From contig JAAYBP010000105.1 of assembly GCA_012730075.1 (NCBI GenBank), positions 1-37,037 on the forward strand: a DNA stretch of 37,037 nt, in the 5' to 3' direction. Under the pieces are notes generated by a model, which saw nothing but the letters and a program-made list of their open reading frames with translations, made no database searches and was not told the DNA's origin. The translations under genes and the position numbers were made by a program. Each line of letters starts with the position of its first letter. Position 1 is the first letter of the stretch. This DNA is from Acidimicrobiales bacterium. GTDB lineage: Bacteria > Actinomycetota > Acidimicrobiia > Acidimicrobiales > Iamiaceae. Shown here piece after piece: positions 19,971-29,665 of this stretch.

Positions 19971-20992
19971 CGGTCGAGCGCCGCGAGCCGCGGTCGCTGC
20001 GGTACCACGACCTCTCGGGGTCCCGCCCGCTGCCGGCCGGTCGGGTGCTGGTCATCGGCATGCTCGCGTTCGCCATGGCGGCGGTGCTGAACGCCGATGG
20101 GCTCTACGAGCTGGCCAGCCGGCAGCCGGTCGGTTGGAAGCGCGACGTCGCCCGCACCGCGGTCGCGCCGGCCTGCTTCGTCGGGCGGGTGACGCACCTG
20201 AAGGACGTCCGGGGCGCCATCCGCGGCGCCGCCGACAAGTCCGTCACCGACTGCTCCGACGGCGCTCGCAGCGGATCGGACTCCTTCGTCGAACCGGTCA
20301 CCACCACGACGGTCGGCCCGGGCCAGACCACCGAGCCGCCGGTGGTCGCCCGGGTGCCCAGCACCGAGGAGCCGCTGCGGATGTGGCTCGGCGGCGACTC
20401 GATGACGATCGAGCTCGCCAACGCGGTCGAGGCGGCGGTCGTCGACCGTCCCGAGATCTCCCTGACGACGCACGCCCAGGTCAGCTCGGGGCTGTCGCGG
20501 CCCGACTACTTCGACTGGCCCGCCCACCTCACCGACGAGGTGCTGCCGGAGCGACCCGAGGTGGTCGTGGTCATGTTCGGGGCCAACGACTCCCAGGGTC
20601 TCGACATCGACGGCCGCCCGTACCAGCCGTCGGCTCCCGAGTGGCAGGCGGAGTACCGGCGCCGGGTCGGGGTGGTGATGGACATGCTCCGCGGTGACGG
20701 GCGCCTGGTGATCTGGGTGGGTCAGCCGCGGATGCGCGACGCCGGGTTCGACCAGCGGATGGCCGTGCTCGACGGGATCTACTCCGAGGAGGCGGCGAGC
20801 CGCCCGTGGGTGCACTTCCTCGACAGCCGGCCCGTGCTCAGCCCCGACGGCGACGCGTACCAGGCGGGCACCGGCGGCACGTCGCTGCGCCAGTCCGACG
20901 GCATCCACCTCGACACCGGCGGCGCGGCGCGACTGGCCACCGCCGTGCTCGACGCCGTGCAGGAGCAGTTCGTCGAGCGTCGGCCGGGCTGA
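19967..20992 (+). CDS. SGNH/GDSL hydrolase-like membrane-anchored protein (DUF459-type)
   Basis: N-terminal TM; GGDSMTIELANAV, VVVMFGANDSQGL, VIWVGQPRMRDAGFDQRM, SDGIHLDTGGAARLA; ATGA overlap with upstream gene. Confidence 0.87.
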   Translation: MTVERREPRSLRYHDLSGSRPLPAGRVLVIGMLAFAMAAVLNADGLYELASRQPVGWKRDVARTAVAPACFVGRVTHLKDVRGAIRGAADKSVTDCSDGARSGSDSFVEPVTTTTVGPGQTTEPPVVARVPSTEEPLRMWLGGDSMTIELANAVEAAVVDRPEISLTTHAQVSSGLSRPDYFDWPAHLTDEVLPERPEVVVVMFGANDSQGLDIDGRPYQPSAPEWQAEYRRRVGVVMDMLRGDGRLVIWVGQPRMRDAGFDQRMAVLDGIYSEEAASRPWVHFLDSRPVLSPDGDAYQAGTGGTSLRQSDGIHLDTGGAARLATAVLDAVQEQFVERRPG

Positions 20993-21042
20993 CGTCGCAC
21001 CATCGACCTCCGCCGGCCGGTGCGCCGGTAGGGTCCGCGATC

Positions 21043-21840
21043 GTGGGTGACGTCCCGATCGAGGTGGTGGTGTTCCTGGGGATCCTCGGCCTGGCCGTGG
21101 GATCGTTCGTCAACGTGGTGATCGTGCGCGTGCCGTCGGAGGAGTCCCTGCTCCACCCGCCGTCGAAGTGCCCGCTGTGCGAGACGCCGATCAAGCCCCG
21201 CGACAACATCCCGGTGCTGTCGTGGCTGCTGCTGCGGGGGAAGTGCCGGGCCTGTGGTGAGCCGATCCCCGCCGGGTACCCGCTCGTCGAGGCGGCGAAC
21301 TGCGTGCTGTGGGTCGCCGCCGCCCTCCGCTTCGGTGACTCCTGGGCGGTGATCCCGTTCCTGCTGCTCTTCTCGACGCTGCTCGCCCAGTCGGTGATCG
21401 ACCTGGAGCTGTACCGCCTGCTCGATCGCATCACGTTCCCGGTCCTCGGCGTCTCGGTCGTGCTGATCGCGGTGATCGGGGCGATCGAGGGCGAACCGTC
21501 CCGCATCACGATGGCCCTGCTCGGCGCCGTCGGCTACTTCCTGTTCCTGTTCATCCCGGCCATGGTGTACCCGAAGGGCATGGGCCTGGGCGACGTGAAG
21601 CTGGCGCTGCTCATGGGCCTCTTCCTCGGCTGGGTGCACCCGGTGCTGTGCCTGTACGCCGTGATCGTGGCGTCGGTGCTCGGCCTGGTCGCCGGGGTGA
21701 TCCTCTACTTCGCCCGCGGGCGGAAGAGCAGCCAGTTCCCGTTCGGCCCCTGGCTGGCGCTCGGCTGCGTCGTCGTGCTGCTCGCCAGCAACACGATCCT
21801 CGACTTCTACGGCCTGCCCACCGCCCCCTTCCTGGCCTGA
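21043..21840 (+). CDS. pilD: Prepilin peptidase (A24 family, leader peptidase/N-methyltransferase)
   Basis: AVGSFVNVVIVRVP, KCPLCETPIKPRDNIPVLSWLLLRGKCRACGEPI, DLELYRLLDRITFP, GMGLGDVKLALLMG. Confidence 0.93.
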   Translation: MGDVPIEVVVFLGILGLAVGSFVNVVIVRVPSEESLLHPPSKCPLCETPIKPRDNIPVLSWLLLRGKCRACGEPIPAGYPLVEAANCVLWVAAALRFGDSWAVIPFLLLFSTLLAQSVIDLELYRLLDRITFPVLGVSVVLIAVIGAIEGEPSRITMALLGAVGYFLFLFIPAMVYPKGMGLGDVKLALLMGLFLGWVHPVLCLYAVIVASVLGLVAGVILYFARGRKSSQFPFGPWLALGCVVVLLASNTILDFYGLPTAPFLA

Positions 21841-21888
21841 CCCGGATCGGGGTCGGGGGCGGCGGGGATCAGCCTCTACATTCGGACC

Positions 21889-23127
21889 GTGCTGCGCTTC
21901 CTGACCGCCGGCGAGTCCCACGGCCGCGCCCTCGTCGTCATCGTCGAGGGCCTCCCCGCGGGTCTGCCGGTGACGGTGGCGCAGATCCAGGACGAGCTGG
22001 CCCGCCGCCGGCTCGGCTACGGCCGGGGCCCGCGGATGCGGTTCGAGGTCGACGAGGTCACGATCGTCTCCGGCGTGCGCCACGGGCGCACGCTCGGCTC
22101 GCCGGTCGCCGTCGAGATCGCCAACACCGAGTGGGAGCGCAACCCCGAGAAGTGGCAGACCGAGATGTCGGTCGATGCCTCCGACGGTCCGACCCGGCAG
22201 CCCCTCACCCAGCCCCGCCCCGGGCACGCCGACCTGGCCGGCATGCAGAAGTACGACTTCGTCGACGCACGCGACGTCCTCGAACGGGCCTCGGCGCGCG
22301 AGACCGCCGCCCGCGTCGTCGCCGGAACCCTCGCCAAGGCCTGGCTCGCCACCCTCGGGGTCGACGTCGTCTCCCACGTCGTCCGCATCGGAGACGCCGC
22401 CGCCCCGATCGGCCCGCCCCCGACGATCGACGACCTCGATCGCATCGACGCCGACGAGGTCCGCTGCCTCGACTCCGGGGCGTCGGCGGCGATGATCGTC
22501 GCCATCAAGGAGGCGGCCAAGGACGGCGACTCGCTCGGCGGCACCGTCGAGGTCGTCGCCCACGGCGTGCCGGTCGGCCTCGGCAGCCACGTCCACTGGG
22601 ACCGCAAGCTCGACTCCAAGCTCGCCGCCGCCCTGATGAGCATCCAGGCGGTCAAGGCGGTCGAGATCGGCGACGGGTGGGACGTCGCCGGGCGGCGGGG
22701 GAGCGACGCCCACGACCCGATCACCTGGGATGCCGACGCCGGTGACTACCGGCGGGCCAGCCACCGGGCCGGCGGCGTCGAGGGCGGCATGTCCACCGGC
22801 GAGCCGGTGATCGCCCGGGTGGCGATGAAGCCGCTCGCCTCGCTCAACCGCCCCGTGCTCGGCACCGTCGACGTCCTCACCAAGGAGGAGACGGTCTCGT
22901 TCAAGGAGCGCACCGACGTCACCGCGGTGCCCGCCATGGGCGTCGTCGCCGAGACGATGGTCGCGCTCGTCCTCGCCGACGAGGTCGCCCGCAAGTTCGG
23001 TGGCGACACCGTCGCCGAGACCCGCCGGAACCTCGACGCCTACCTCGCCGCCCTGCACGACGGCCCGCTCGGCCCGTCGGGGACCGAGGCTCCGACAGGC
23101 GGCGACGCGATCGCGGACGGTGGCTGA
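21889..23127 (+). CDS. aroC: Chorismate synthase
   Basis: [96 protein letters not shown]. Confidence 0.97.
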   Translation: MLRFLTAGESHGRALVVIVEGLPAGLPVTVAQIQDELARRRLGYGRGPRMRFEVDEVTIVSGVRHGRTLGSPVAVEIANTEWERNPEKWQTEMSVDASDGPTRQPLTQPRPGHADLAGMQKYDFVDARDVLERASARETAARVVAGTLAKAWLATLGVDVVSHVVRIGDAAAPIGPPPTIDDLDRIDADEVRCLDSGASAAMIVAIKEAAKDGDSLGGTVEVVAHGVPVGLGSHVHWDRKLDSKLAAALMSIQAVKAVEIGDGWDVAGRRGSDAHDPITWDADAGDYRRASHRAGGVEGGMSTGEPVIARVAMKPLASLNRPVLGTVDVLTKEETVSFKERTDVTAVPAMGVVAETMVALVLADEVARKFGGDTVAETRRNLDAYLAALHDGPLGPSGTEAPTGGDAIADGG

Positions 23128-23713
23128 GCCGGTGTCGGACGTCCGCCACCCGCCGCCGGTCGCCCTCGTCGGGATGATGGGCTCGGGGAAGTCGACCGTC
23201 GGCCGCCGTCTCGCCAAGCGGCTCGGCCGTCCCTTCGTCGACGCCGACGACGAGCTGGTCCGCCGGTCGGGGCTGACGGTCCGCGACTGGTTCGAGCGCG
23301 AGGGCGAGGACGGCTTCCGGCGGGCCGAGGCGGACCTCCTGGCCGACCTGCTCGCCGCGCCCGGGCCGTCGGTCGTGGCGACCGGCGGTGGGGTGGTGAC
23401 CCGGCCGGCCAACCGGGCCGCCCTCGTCGAGCGGGCCACGGTGGTCTGGCTCCGGGCCGGCGCGCCGTACCTGGTCTCCCGCGTCGAGCAGTCGACCGGC
23501 CGCCCGTTGATCGACGACGACCCGGCCGCGGTCGTCGGCCGCCTCGTCGAGGAGCGGGCGCCGCTGTACGCCGAGGTCGCCGACCTCGTCGTCGACGTCG
23601 AGCCGTTCCACTCCGCCCACGAGAAGCCCAAGCGGGAGCTGGCGGTCAAGCTCGCCGAGCTGGTGCTCGACCACGAGGCCCGCACCGGCGCGGCGACGGG
23701 GGGCGTGCGGTGA
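23120..23713 (+). CDS. aroK: Shikimate kinase
   Basis: [52 protein letters not shown]; start could also be GTG 23132. Confidence 0.93.
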   Translation: MAEPVSDVRHPPPVALVGMMGSGKSTVGRRLAKRLGRPFVDADDELVRRSGLTVRDWFEREGEDGFRRAEADLLADLLAAPGPSVVATGGGVVTRPANRAALVERATVVWLRAGAPYLVSRVEQSTGRPLIDDDPAAVVGRLVEERAPLYAEVADLVVDVEPFHSAHEKPKRELAVKLAELVLDHEARTGAATGGVR

Positions 23714-24714
23714 TCGAGCTCGAGGTCCCCCTCGCCGACCGGAGCTACCCGGTGCTCGTCGGGGCCGGGGCGCGGCACCGGCTGCTCGAGGTGCTGCCGG
23801 TCGGCGCCCGGCGGGCCGCGGTCATCACCCAGTCCGCCATCGGCTGGGAAGTCGATCCCGGCGTCGAGCACCGCCGCTTCACGATCGGCGACGGCGAGGA
23901 CGCCAAGCACCTCGGCACCGTCGAGGACCTCTGCCGCGACCTCGCCCAGTGGGGGCTGACCCGCGGCGACGTGATCGTCGCCGTCGGCGGCGGGGTCGTG
24001 ACCGACGTCGGCGGTTTCGTCGCGGCCGTCTACCACCGGGGCGTGCCGGTGGTGCACGTGCCCACCACGCTCCTCGGTCAGGTCGACGCCGCCATCGGGG
24101 GCAAGACCGGCGTGAACCTCCCCGAGGGCAAGAACCTCGTCGGCGCGTTCTGGCAGCCGTCCGCCGTGCTGTGCGACACCGAGACGCTCGGCACGCTTCC
24201 TCCCCGCGAGTACCGGTCCGGGCTGGGGGAGATGGCCAAGTACGCGTTCCTCGGGGTCGACGACCTCCCCGACCTGCCGCTGGACGAGGCGGTGGCGGCC
24301 TGCGTGCGCCTCAAGGCCGACGTCGTGGCCTCCGACGAGCGCGAGGGCGGCCGCCGGGCGATCCTGAACTACGGCCACACCCTCGCCCACGCCCTCGAGA
24401 CCGAGGGGGCCTACGGGCTGCGTCACGGCGAGGCCGTGGCGATCGGCCTCGTCTACGCGGCCGAGGTCGCGTGCCGCCTGGGCCGGATCGACGGGGACCG
24501 GGTGGCCGAGCACCGCCGGGTCGTCGCCGGCTACGACCTGCCGATGCACGTCCCCGGCGACCTCGACGCCGAGCGGGTGGTCGACCTGTTCTCCCGCGAC
24601 AAGAAGGCGGTCGCCGGCGTGACGTTCGTGCTCGACGGCCGCCGCGGGGTCGAACCCGTCCCCGTCGACGACCGGGCCCTGCTCCTCGACGCCCTGGAGG
24701 CCTGCCGTGGCTGA
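23710..24714 (+). CDS. aroB: 3-dehydroquinate synthase
   Basis: VGGGVVTDVGGFVAAVYHRGVPVVHVPTTLLGQVDAAIGGKTGVNLPEGKNLVGAFWQP; NYGHTLAHALE. Confidence 0.97.
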   Translation: MIELEVPLADRSYPVLVGAGARHRLLEVLPVGARRAAVITQSAIGWEVDPGVEHRRFTIGDGEDAKHLGTVEDLCRDLAQWGLTRGDVIVAVGGGVVTDVGGFVAAVYHRGVPVVHVPTTLLGQVDAAIGGKTGVNLPEGKNLVGAFWQPSAVLCDTETLGTLPPREYRSGLGEMAKYAFLGVDDLPDLPLDEAVAACVRLKADVVASDEREGGRRAILNYGHTLAHALETEGAYGLRHGEAVAIGLVYAAEVACRLGRIDGDRVAEHRRVVAGYDLPMHVPGDLDAERVVDLFSRDKKAVAGVTFVLDGRRGVEPVPVDDRALLLDALEACRG

Positions 24715-25165
24715 ACCGATCGTGCTCCTGCTGTCGGGCCCGAACCTCAACCTGCTCGGCGAGCGCCAGCCGGAGGTCTACGGCACCGCGACGCTCGACG
24801 ACCACGTCGCCACCGCCACCACCGAGGCGGCCCGCCACGGCCTCGCCGTCGAGCACCTCCAGTCGAACCACGAGGGCGAGCTGGTCGAGGCCATCCACGG
24901 CGCCCGCGGGCGCGTCGCCGCGATCGTGGTCAACGCCGGCGCCCTCACCCACTACGGCTGGTCGCTCCACGACGCCCTCGCCGCCTTCGAGGGTCCGGTG
25001 CTGGAGGTCCACCTATCCAACCCCGGTGGCCGCGAGCCGTGGCGCCACACGTCGGTGATCGCGCCGGTGGCCTCGGGCACCATCGCCGGGCTCGGTGGCG
25101 ACGGCTACCGCCTCGCCCTCGACGCGGTCGCCCGCCTGCTGGGCGCGGACGGGGTGCTGGGATGA
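24707..25165 (+). CDS. aroQ: Type II 3-dehydroquinate dehydratase
   Basis: LLLSGPNLNLLGERQPEVYG, LQSNHEGELVEAIH, VVNAGALTHYGWSLHDAL, VLEVHLSNPGGREPWRHTSVIAPVASGTIAGLGGDGY. Confidence 0.95.
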   Translation: MAEPIVLLLSGPNLNLLGERQPEVYGTATLDDHVATATTEAARHGLAVEHLQSNHEGELVEAIHGARGRVAAIVVNAGALTHYGWSLHDALAAFEGPVLEVHLSNPGGREPWRHTSVIAPVASGTIAGLGGDGYRLALDAVARLLGADGVLG

Positions 25166-26283
25166 GTCCCGATGGCGTGCTCGCACCGATGGCCGTGGCC
25201 GACCGGGCGCCCCGGCTGCGCGAGGCGCTGGCCGCCGCCGAGGTCGACGCCCTGCTGGTCACCGACCTCACCAACGTGCGCTACCTGACCGGCTTCACCG
25301 GGTCCGCCGGGCGCCTGCTCGTCACCGCGGAGGCCCTCGTCCTCACCACCGACGGCCGCTACGCCGACCAGGCGCCCGCCCAGGCCGCGGCGGCGGGGGT
25401 CGACGTCGAGGTCGCGGTCGGGGCCACCCTCGCCGACCAGGACCGCACCCTGGCCGCCGCGGTGCCGTCGGGCGCGCGCCTCGGGCTGGAGGCGGCGTCG
25501 GTCACCTGGGCCGACCTGCGTCGCTACGAGCGCGAGCCGTTCGGGTCGGAGTTGGTCCCCACCGAGGGGCTGGTCGAGGCGGCGCGTGCGGTGAAGGACG
25601 TCGGCGAGATCGACCGCCTCGCCCGGGCCGCCGCGATCGCGGACGCCGCCCTCACCGAGGTGGCCCCCCGCCTGCTCGACCGACCCACCGAGACCGAGGT
25701 CGGTCTCGAGCTCGACTTCACGATGCGCCGCCTGGGCGCCGACGACGTCAGCTTCGAGACGATCGTCGCCTCCGGTCCGAACGGCGCCCTGCCGCACCAC
25801 CGGCCCGACGACCGCACGATCGTCCCCGGGGACCTGGTCGTGATCGACTTCGGGGCGCTCGTCGAGGGCTACCACTCCGACATGACGCGCACGTTCACGA
25901 TCGGCGACGTCGACGCGACGCAGCGGCGCATGTACGACGTCGTGCTGGAGGCGCAGGCGGCCGGGGTGGCGGTCGCCGGTCCGGGCGTGGCGACGCGCGA
26001 CGTGGACGCGGCCTGCCGTGAGGTGATCGCCGCCGCGGGCTGGGAGGACGCCTTCACCCATGGAACCGGCCACGGCGTGGGCCTGGTGATACACGAGGAC
26101 CCCCGGGTCGGGCGGTCGTCGACCGCTACACTCGCTCCCGGTCACGTCGTCACCGTGGAGCCCGGGGTGTACCTCGTCGACCACGGCGGCGTCCGCATCG
26201 AGGACACGATCCTCGTGACCGACGGGGGGTGCCGCCCCCTCACCCTCTTCCCCAAGGATCCCACCCCGGCCGCGCCCGGCTGA
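25162..26283 (+). CDS. M24 family Xaa-Pro aminopeptidase/dipeptidase
   Basis: TNVRYLTGFTGSAG, LVVIDFGALVEGYHSDMTRTFTIGD, THGTGHGVGLVIHEDPRVG, VTVEPGVYLVDHGGVRIEDTILVT. Confidence 0.94.
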   Translation: MSPDGVLAPMAVADRAPRLREALAAAEVDALLVTDLTNVRYLTGFTGSAGRLLVTAEALVLTTDGRYADQAPAQAAAAGVDVEVAVGATLADQDRTLAAAVPSGARLGLEAASVTWADLRRYEREPFGSELVPTEGLVEAARAVKDVGEIDRLARAAAIADAALTEVAPRLLDRPTETEVGLELDFTMRRLGADDVSFETIVASGPNGALPHHRPDDRTIVPGDLVVIDFGALVEGYHSDMTRTFTIGDVDATQRRMYDVVLEAQAAGVAVAGPGVATRDVDAACREVIAAAGWEDAFTHGTGHGVGLVIHEDPRVGRSSTATLAPGHVVTVEPGVYLVDHGGVRIEDTILVTDGGCRPLTLFPKDPTPAAPG

Positions 26284-26310
26284 CGGGCCCGACGACGACC
26301 AAGGACCTCC

Positions 26311-26871
26311 ATGGCCATCACCACCAACGACCTCAAGAACGGCATGGTGCTCGACCTCGACGGCAAGCTCGTCCAGGTCGTCGAGTTCCAGCACGTGAAG
26401 CCGGGCAAGGGCCCCGCCTTCGTCCGCACCAAGATCCGCAACGTCCGTACCGGAGGGGTGGTCGAGCGGACGTTCCGTGCCGGAGAGAAGGTCGAGCGGG
26501 TCACGATCGACAAGCGGGAGATGCAGTACCTCTACCGCGACGGCGACGACTACGTGTTCATGGACAACGCCAGCTACGAGCAGATGAACGTCGGCAGCTC
26601 GGCCCTCGCCGACGCGGCGAGCTATCTCGTCGACGGCGCCACCGTCGTGCTCCAGATGCACGGCGACGAGATCGTCGGCACCGACCTGCCCGCCGCCGTC
26701 GAGCTGAGCGTCGTCGAGACCGAGCCGGGCATACAGGGCGACCGCGTCTCGGGTGCCACCAAGCCGGCGACGATGGAGACCGGGCTGGTCGTGCAGGTGC
26801 CGCTGTTCGTCAACGTGGGCGACGTCTTGAAGATCGACACCCGTTCGGGGGAGTACATCACCCGTGCCTGA
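26311..26871 (+). CDS. efp: Elongation factor P
   Basis: TNDLKNGMVLDLDGKLVQVVEFQHVKPGKGPAFVRTKIRNVRTGGVVERTFRAGEKVERV; C-terminal VGDVLKIDTRSGEYITRA. Confidence 0.97.
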   Translation: MAITTNDLKNGMVLDLDGKLVQVVEFQHVKPGKGPAFVRTKIRNVRTGGVVERTFRAGEKVERVTIDKREMQYLYRDGDDYVFMDNASYEQMNVGSSALADAASYLVDGATVVLQMHGDEIVGTDLPAAVELSVVETEPGIQGDRVSGATKPATMETGLVVQVPLFVNVGDVLKIDTRSGEYITRA

Positions 26872-27268
26872 CCGCCCCGGTGGGGTCGGATCCCGCCGGG
26901 AGGCCCGGGAACGGGCCCTCGCCCTGCTCTACGAGGCCGAGGTCAAGGGGCTGGACGGCCCCGCCGTGCTCGCGGCGCAGCCGATCGAGGTCGACGACTA
27001 CGCCGCCGACCTGGTCGCCGGCGTGGCCGAGCACCTCACCGTGCTCGACGAGCGGATCGGCCGCCACGCCCGCGGCTGGGTCGTCGAGCGGATGCCGGTC
27101 GTCGACCGCACGCTGCTGCGCATGGCGGCCTACGAGCTCGGCTGGCGGCCGGACGTGCCGCGCAACGCGGTGATCAACGAGGCGGTCGAGCTGGCCAAGC
27201 GGTACTCGACCGACGACTCGGGTCGCTTCGTCAACGGCGTCCTCGCCGCCATCGCCGCCGCCACCTGA
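26864..27268 (+). CDS. nusB: Transcription antitermination factor NusB
   Basis: RREARERALALLYEAEVKG, VVDRTLLRMAAYELGWRPDVPRNAVINEAVELAKRYSTDDSGRFVNGVLAAIA. Confidence 0.95.
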   Translation: MPDRPGGVGSRREARERALALLYEAEVKGLDGPAVLAAQPIEVDDYAADLVAGVAEHLTVLDERIGRHARGWVVERMPVVDRTLLRMAAYELGWRPDVPRNAVINEAVELAKRYSTDDSGRFVNGVLAAIAAAT

Positions 27269-27289
27269 CCGGGGCGCGCGACCCGGGGG

Positions 27290-29656
27290 CTACGGCTGTT
27301 CGAACGCTTCCACGGTGACCGGGCCGGTGGTGTCGTTGGCGCCCTGGATGCCGATGCGCCAGGTGAGCGTGTCGTCCGGGGAGAAGCGCGCCCCCTCGGC
27401 TCCGCCGGGCCCGGTCTCGTCGAAGCGCCGGATCTCGTCGTTGGTGGCGGGATCGCGGATCACGATCACGATGTCGAAGGTCGGGTCGGTGGTGGTGGCG
27501 GTGATGCTCACCACCGCGCCGCCGGTGACGGTGAGGTCGACGTAGGGCTCGTCACCGGGCGTGTCGACCGACCCGGCGGTGATCGCCGAGCTGCCGTCGC
27601 CCAGGGTGAACACCGCGCCTTCCGACACCGTCAGGGTGAACGATCCGGTGGTGCCGGCGAAGCTGTCGGCGATGCGAACCCGGTAGCGGCCCGCGTCACC
27701 CGTGGTGAAGGTCTCGGCGCCGCCCTCGGCGGTGGCCAGCGCCACCGAGTCGCCGTCGGGGTCGATCACCGACCGGTCGATCCCGGCGGGGCCGGAGAAG
27801 TCGATCTCGTAGGGGCGGCCGCCCTCCAGCTCGATCGAGTACTCGACGATCTGGCCCGCGGCGGTGATCTCACCCGACACCGTCTCGTCGACCGAGATCG
27901 ACTCCTCGGTGACGTCGCTGACGGTCACCTCGATGTCGAAGGGCCGCCAGGTCTCGGTGCCGAGGACCAGGCGGTACTCGCCCGACGCGGGAGGATCGAC
28001 GATCGAGAACGCCGACAGCTCGTCGCCGTTGGGGTCGACCAGGTACCCGTCGAGGAAGTCGTCGACCTCGTCGTCGGTGAGCCGGGCGTCGATCGTGAGC
28101 CGCTCCCCGGCCTCGGCCAGGAACGTCAGGACCACGAAGCCGGCGTCGTTCAGCTCGGTCGAGGTCATCTCGCCCGGGGACAGCTCGGCCGCGGGCTCGG
28201 CCGCCTCGGGCCGACCGATCATCCGCAGCACCATCTCGGCGCTCACGTTGGGCGCGATGGCCGTGGCGTAGTCGGCGAGGGTGGCGAGCGGGTCGACCCG
28301 CCAGCCGTCGCCCTCCTCGACGGTGACCAGGGCGAGCTCCTCGATGCCGAGCGTCCGCCAGCCGTCGGTGAGGCAGAACGCCGGCTCGGCGTCGGCGTCG
28401 TCGATGGCGTCGTCGTCGTCGACACCGGTCACGTCGAGGCACTCGCCGTCCCACCGGACGTCGTAGGTCTCCGGGTCGCCGTCGGTCTCGGTGGCGGTGA
28501 CCGATCCCTCCAGCTCGGTGACGACCACGCGGCGGCCCCCGGCGTCGCGCTCGCTGACGTCGGTTTCGAAGCGGTCGATGTCGGTCTCGGCCTCGTCGAG
28601 CCCGTGGCCGACCCACTGCTCGAGGGCCGAGGCGTAGGCGCGGACGGCGCGGCCCACCGGCCCGGACGCGGCGTCGCCGGTCGCGTCGGCGTCGAGCGTG
28701 CCCGATGCGGTGAGCAGCGCACGGACCGCGTCGTCCGGCGAGTCGGCGCCCACTCCGGCCTCGGGGGTCGGGAGGTCGGGGGCGTCGAGGCCGAGCACTT
28801 CGACCGCGTACTGGGCGGCGGTGTGGAGCGGGCTCACGTACCAGCCACCGTCGCGCTCCACCGCGACCAGGAACGGGGGGATCTCGTCGTCGTCGGAGTC
28901 GTCGGGGGTCGCTGCTAGGTCGTCGACGTCGAGGTCGATCGAGTCGGGGCCGTCGCCGTCGGACTCGCGCTCGACGACGTCACGGGTCAGGCCGCCGAAG
29001 GCGCCGGGATCGAAGCCGATGGTGCCTCGTCCGCCGATGATCGAGACGCGGGCCGCGCCGTCGCCCAGCTCGTCGACCTCGTAGCGGAGCGAGGTCAGCT
29101 CGACGTCGACGCCGCCGAAGGTGTCCTCGGCCGGTGAGAGGTCGAGGTCGGCGGAACGATCGGCGGCCGCCCGGTAGACCTCGCCGAGGGCCTCGGCCTC
29201 GTCGGGCTCGATGACGTCGAGCAGGGCGATCGGATCCTCGGCCTCGACCGCCTCGGCGAGCTGTCGCACCGCCGCCTCGGGGCTGGAGGCTCCGCCGCCG
29301 TCGCCGCGGACCGCCCGGAACACGGCGAGACCGACCCCGGCGACGGCGAGGGCGCCGACCGCGATCAGGGCGACGGCGATCAGTCCGCGGCGCCGCTTCC
29401 GCGGCGGTGCGGCGCCCGGCGCGCCGGGCTGGCTGGTCGCGGGCCAGGCGGTGGGCGGCGGCGCGGTGGGCGGCGGCGCGGTGACGGGGGGTGTGACCCC
29501 CGGCGGCGGGTTGCCGACCTGGCGGGGCGGCGCCGGTCCGATCGCCACCGTGGGCGGCTCGGCCGGGGCGGACGCCGGCGGCGGCGTCGGCGGGGTGGGC
29601 CGCGACCGGGGGGTGGGCCAGGCGGGGGTCGAGGTGTCGTCGTCGGAGGGGGTCAC
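27290..29656 (-). CDS. Membrane-anchored extracellular protein: Pro-rich cytoplasmic tail, one TM, two related internal modules, C-terminal PPC-like domains
   Basis: MTPSDDDTSTPAW...KRRRGLIAVALIAVGALAVAGVGLAVF...; repeated SP(E/D)(A/D)AVR.L ... GW.V.PL.T.A.YA modules; GEITAAGQIVEYSIELEGGRPYEI...DAGRYRVRIADSFAGTTGSFTLTV. Confidence 0.8.
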   Translation of the reverse strand: MTPSDDDTSTPAWPTPRSRPTPPTPPPASAPAEPPTVAIGPAPPRQVGNPPPGVTPPVTAPPPTAPPPTAWPATSQPGAPGAAPPRKRRRGLIAVALIAVGALAVAGVGLAVFRAVRGDGGGASSPEAAVRQLAEAVEAEDPIALLDVIEPDEAEALGEVYRAAADRSADLDLSPAEDTFGGVDVELTSLRYEVDELGDGAARVSIIGGRGTIGFDPGAFGGLTRDVVERESDGDGPDSIDLDVDDLAATPDDSDDDEIPPFLVAVERDGGWYVSPLHTAAQYAVEVLGLDAPDLPTPEAGVGADSPDDAVRALLTASGTLDADATGDAASGPVGRAVRAYASALEQWVGHGLDEAETDIDRFETDVSERDAGGRRVVVTELEGSVTATETDGDPETYDVRWDGECLDVTGVDDDDAIDDADAEPAFCLTDGWRTLGIEELALVTVEEGDGWRVDPLATLADYATAIAPNVSAEMVLRMIGRPEAAEPAAELSPGEMTSTELNDAGFVVLTFLAEAGERLTIDARLTDDEVDDFLDGYLVDPNGDELSAFSIVDPPASGEYRLVLGTETWRPFDIEVTVSDVTEESISVDETVSGEITAAGQIVEYSIELEGGRPYEIDFSGPAGIDRSVIDPDGDSVALATAEGGAETFTTGDAGRYRVRIADSFAGTTGSFTLTVSEGAVFTLGDGSSAITAGSVDTPGDEPYVDLTVTGGAVVSITATTTDPTFDIVIVIRDPATNDEIRRFDETGPGGAEGARFSPDDTLTWRIGIQGANDTTGPVTVEAFEQP
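29448..29477. repeat. 15-bp tandem repeat gcggtgggcggcggc x2 (encodes APPPT repeats on minus strand)
   Basis: Two perfect adjacent copies followed by a partial gcggtg. Confidence 0.85.
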
Positions 29657-29665
29657 GGTGTCGCC

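Noticed and set aside
20779-24750. 1323-aa antisense ORF on the minus strand
   Set aside because: Runs opposite to the SGNH-pilD-aroC-aroK-aroB genes; low-complexity Gly/Asp/Val/Arg-rich translation typical of high-GC antisense frames; no motifs.
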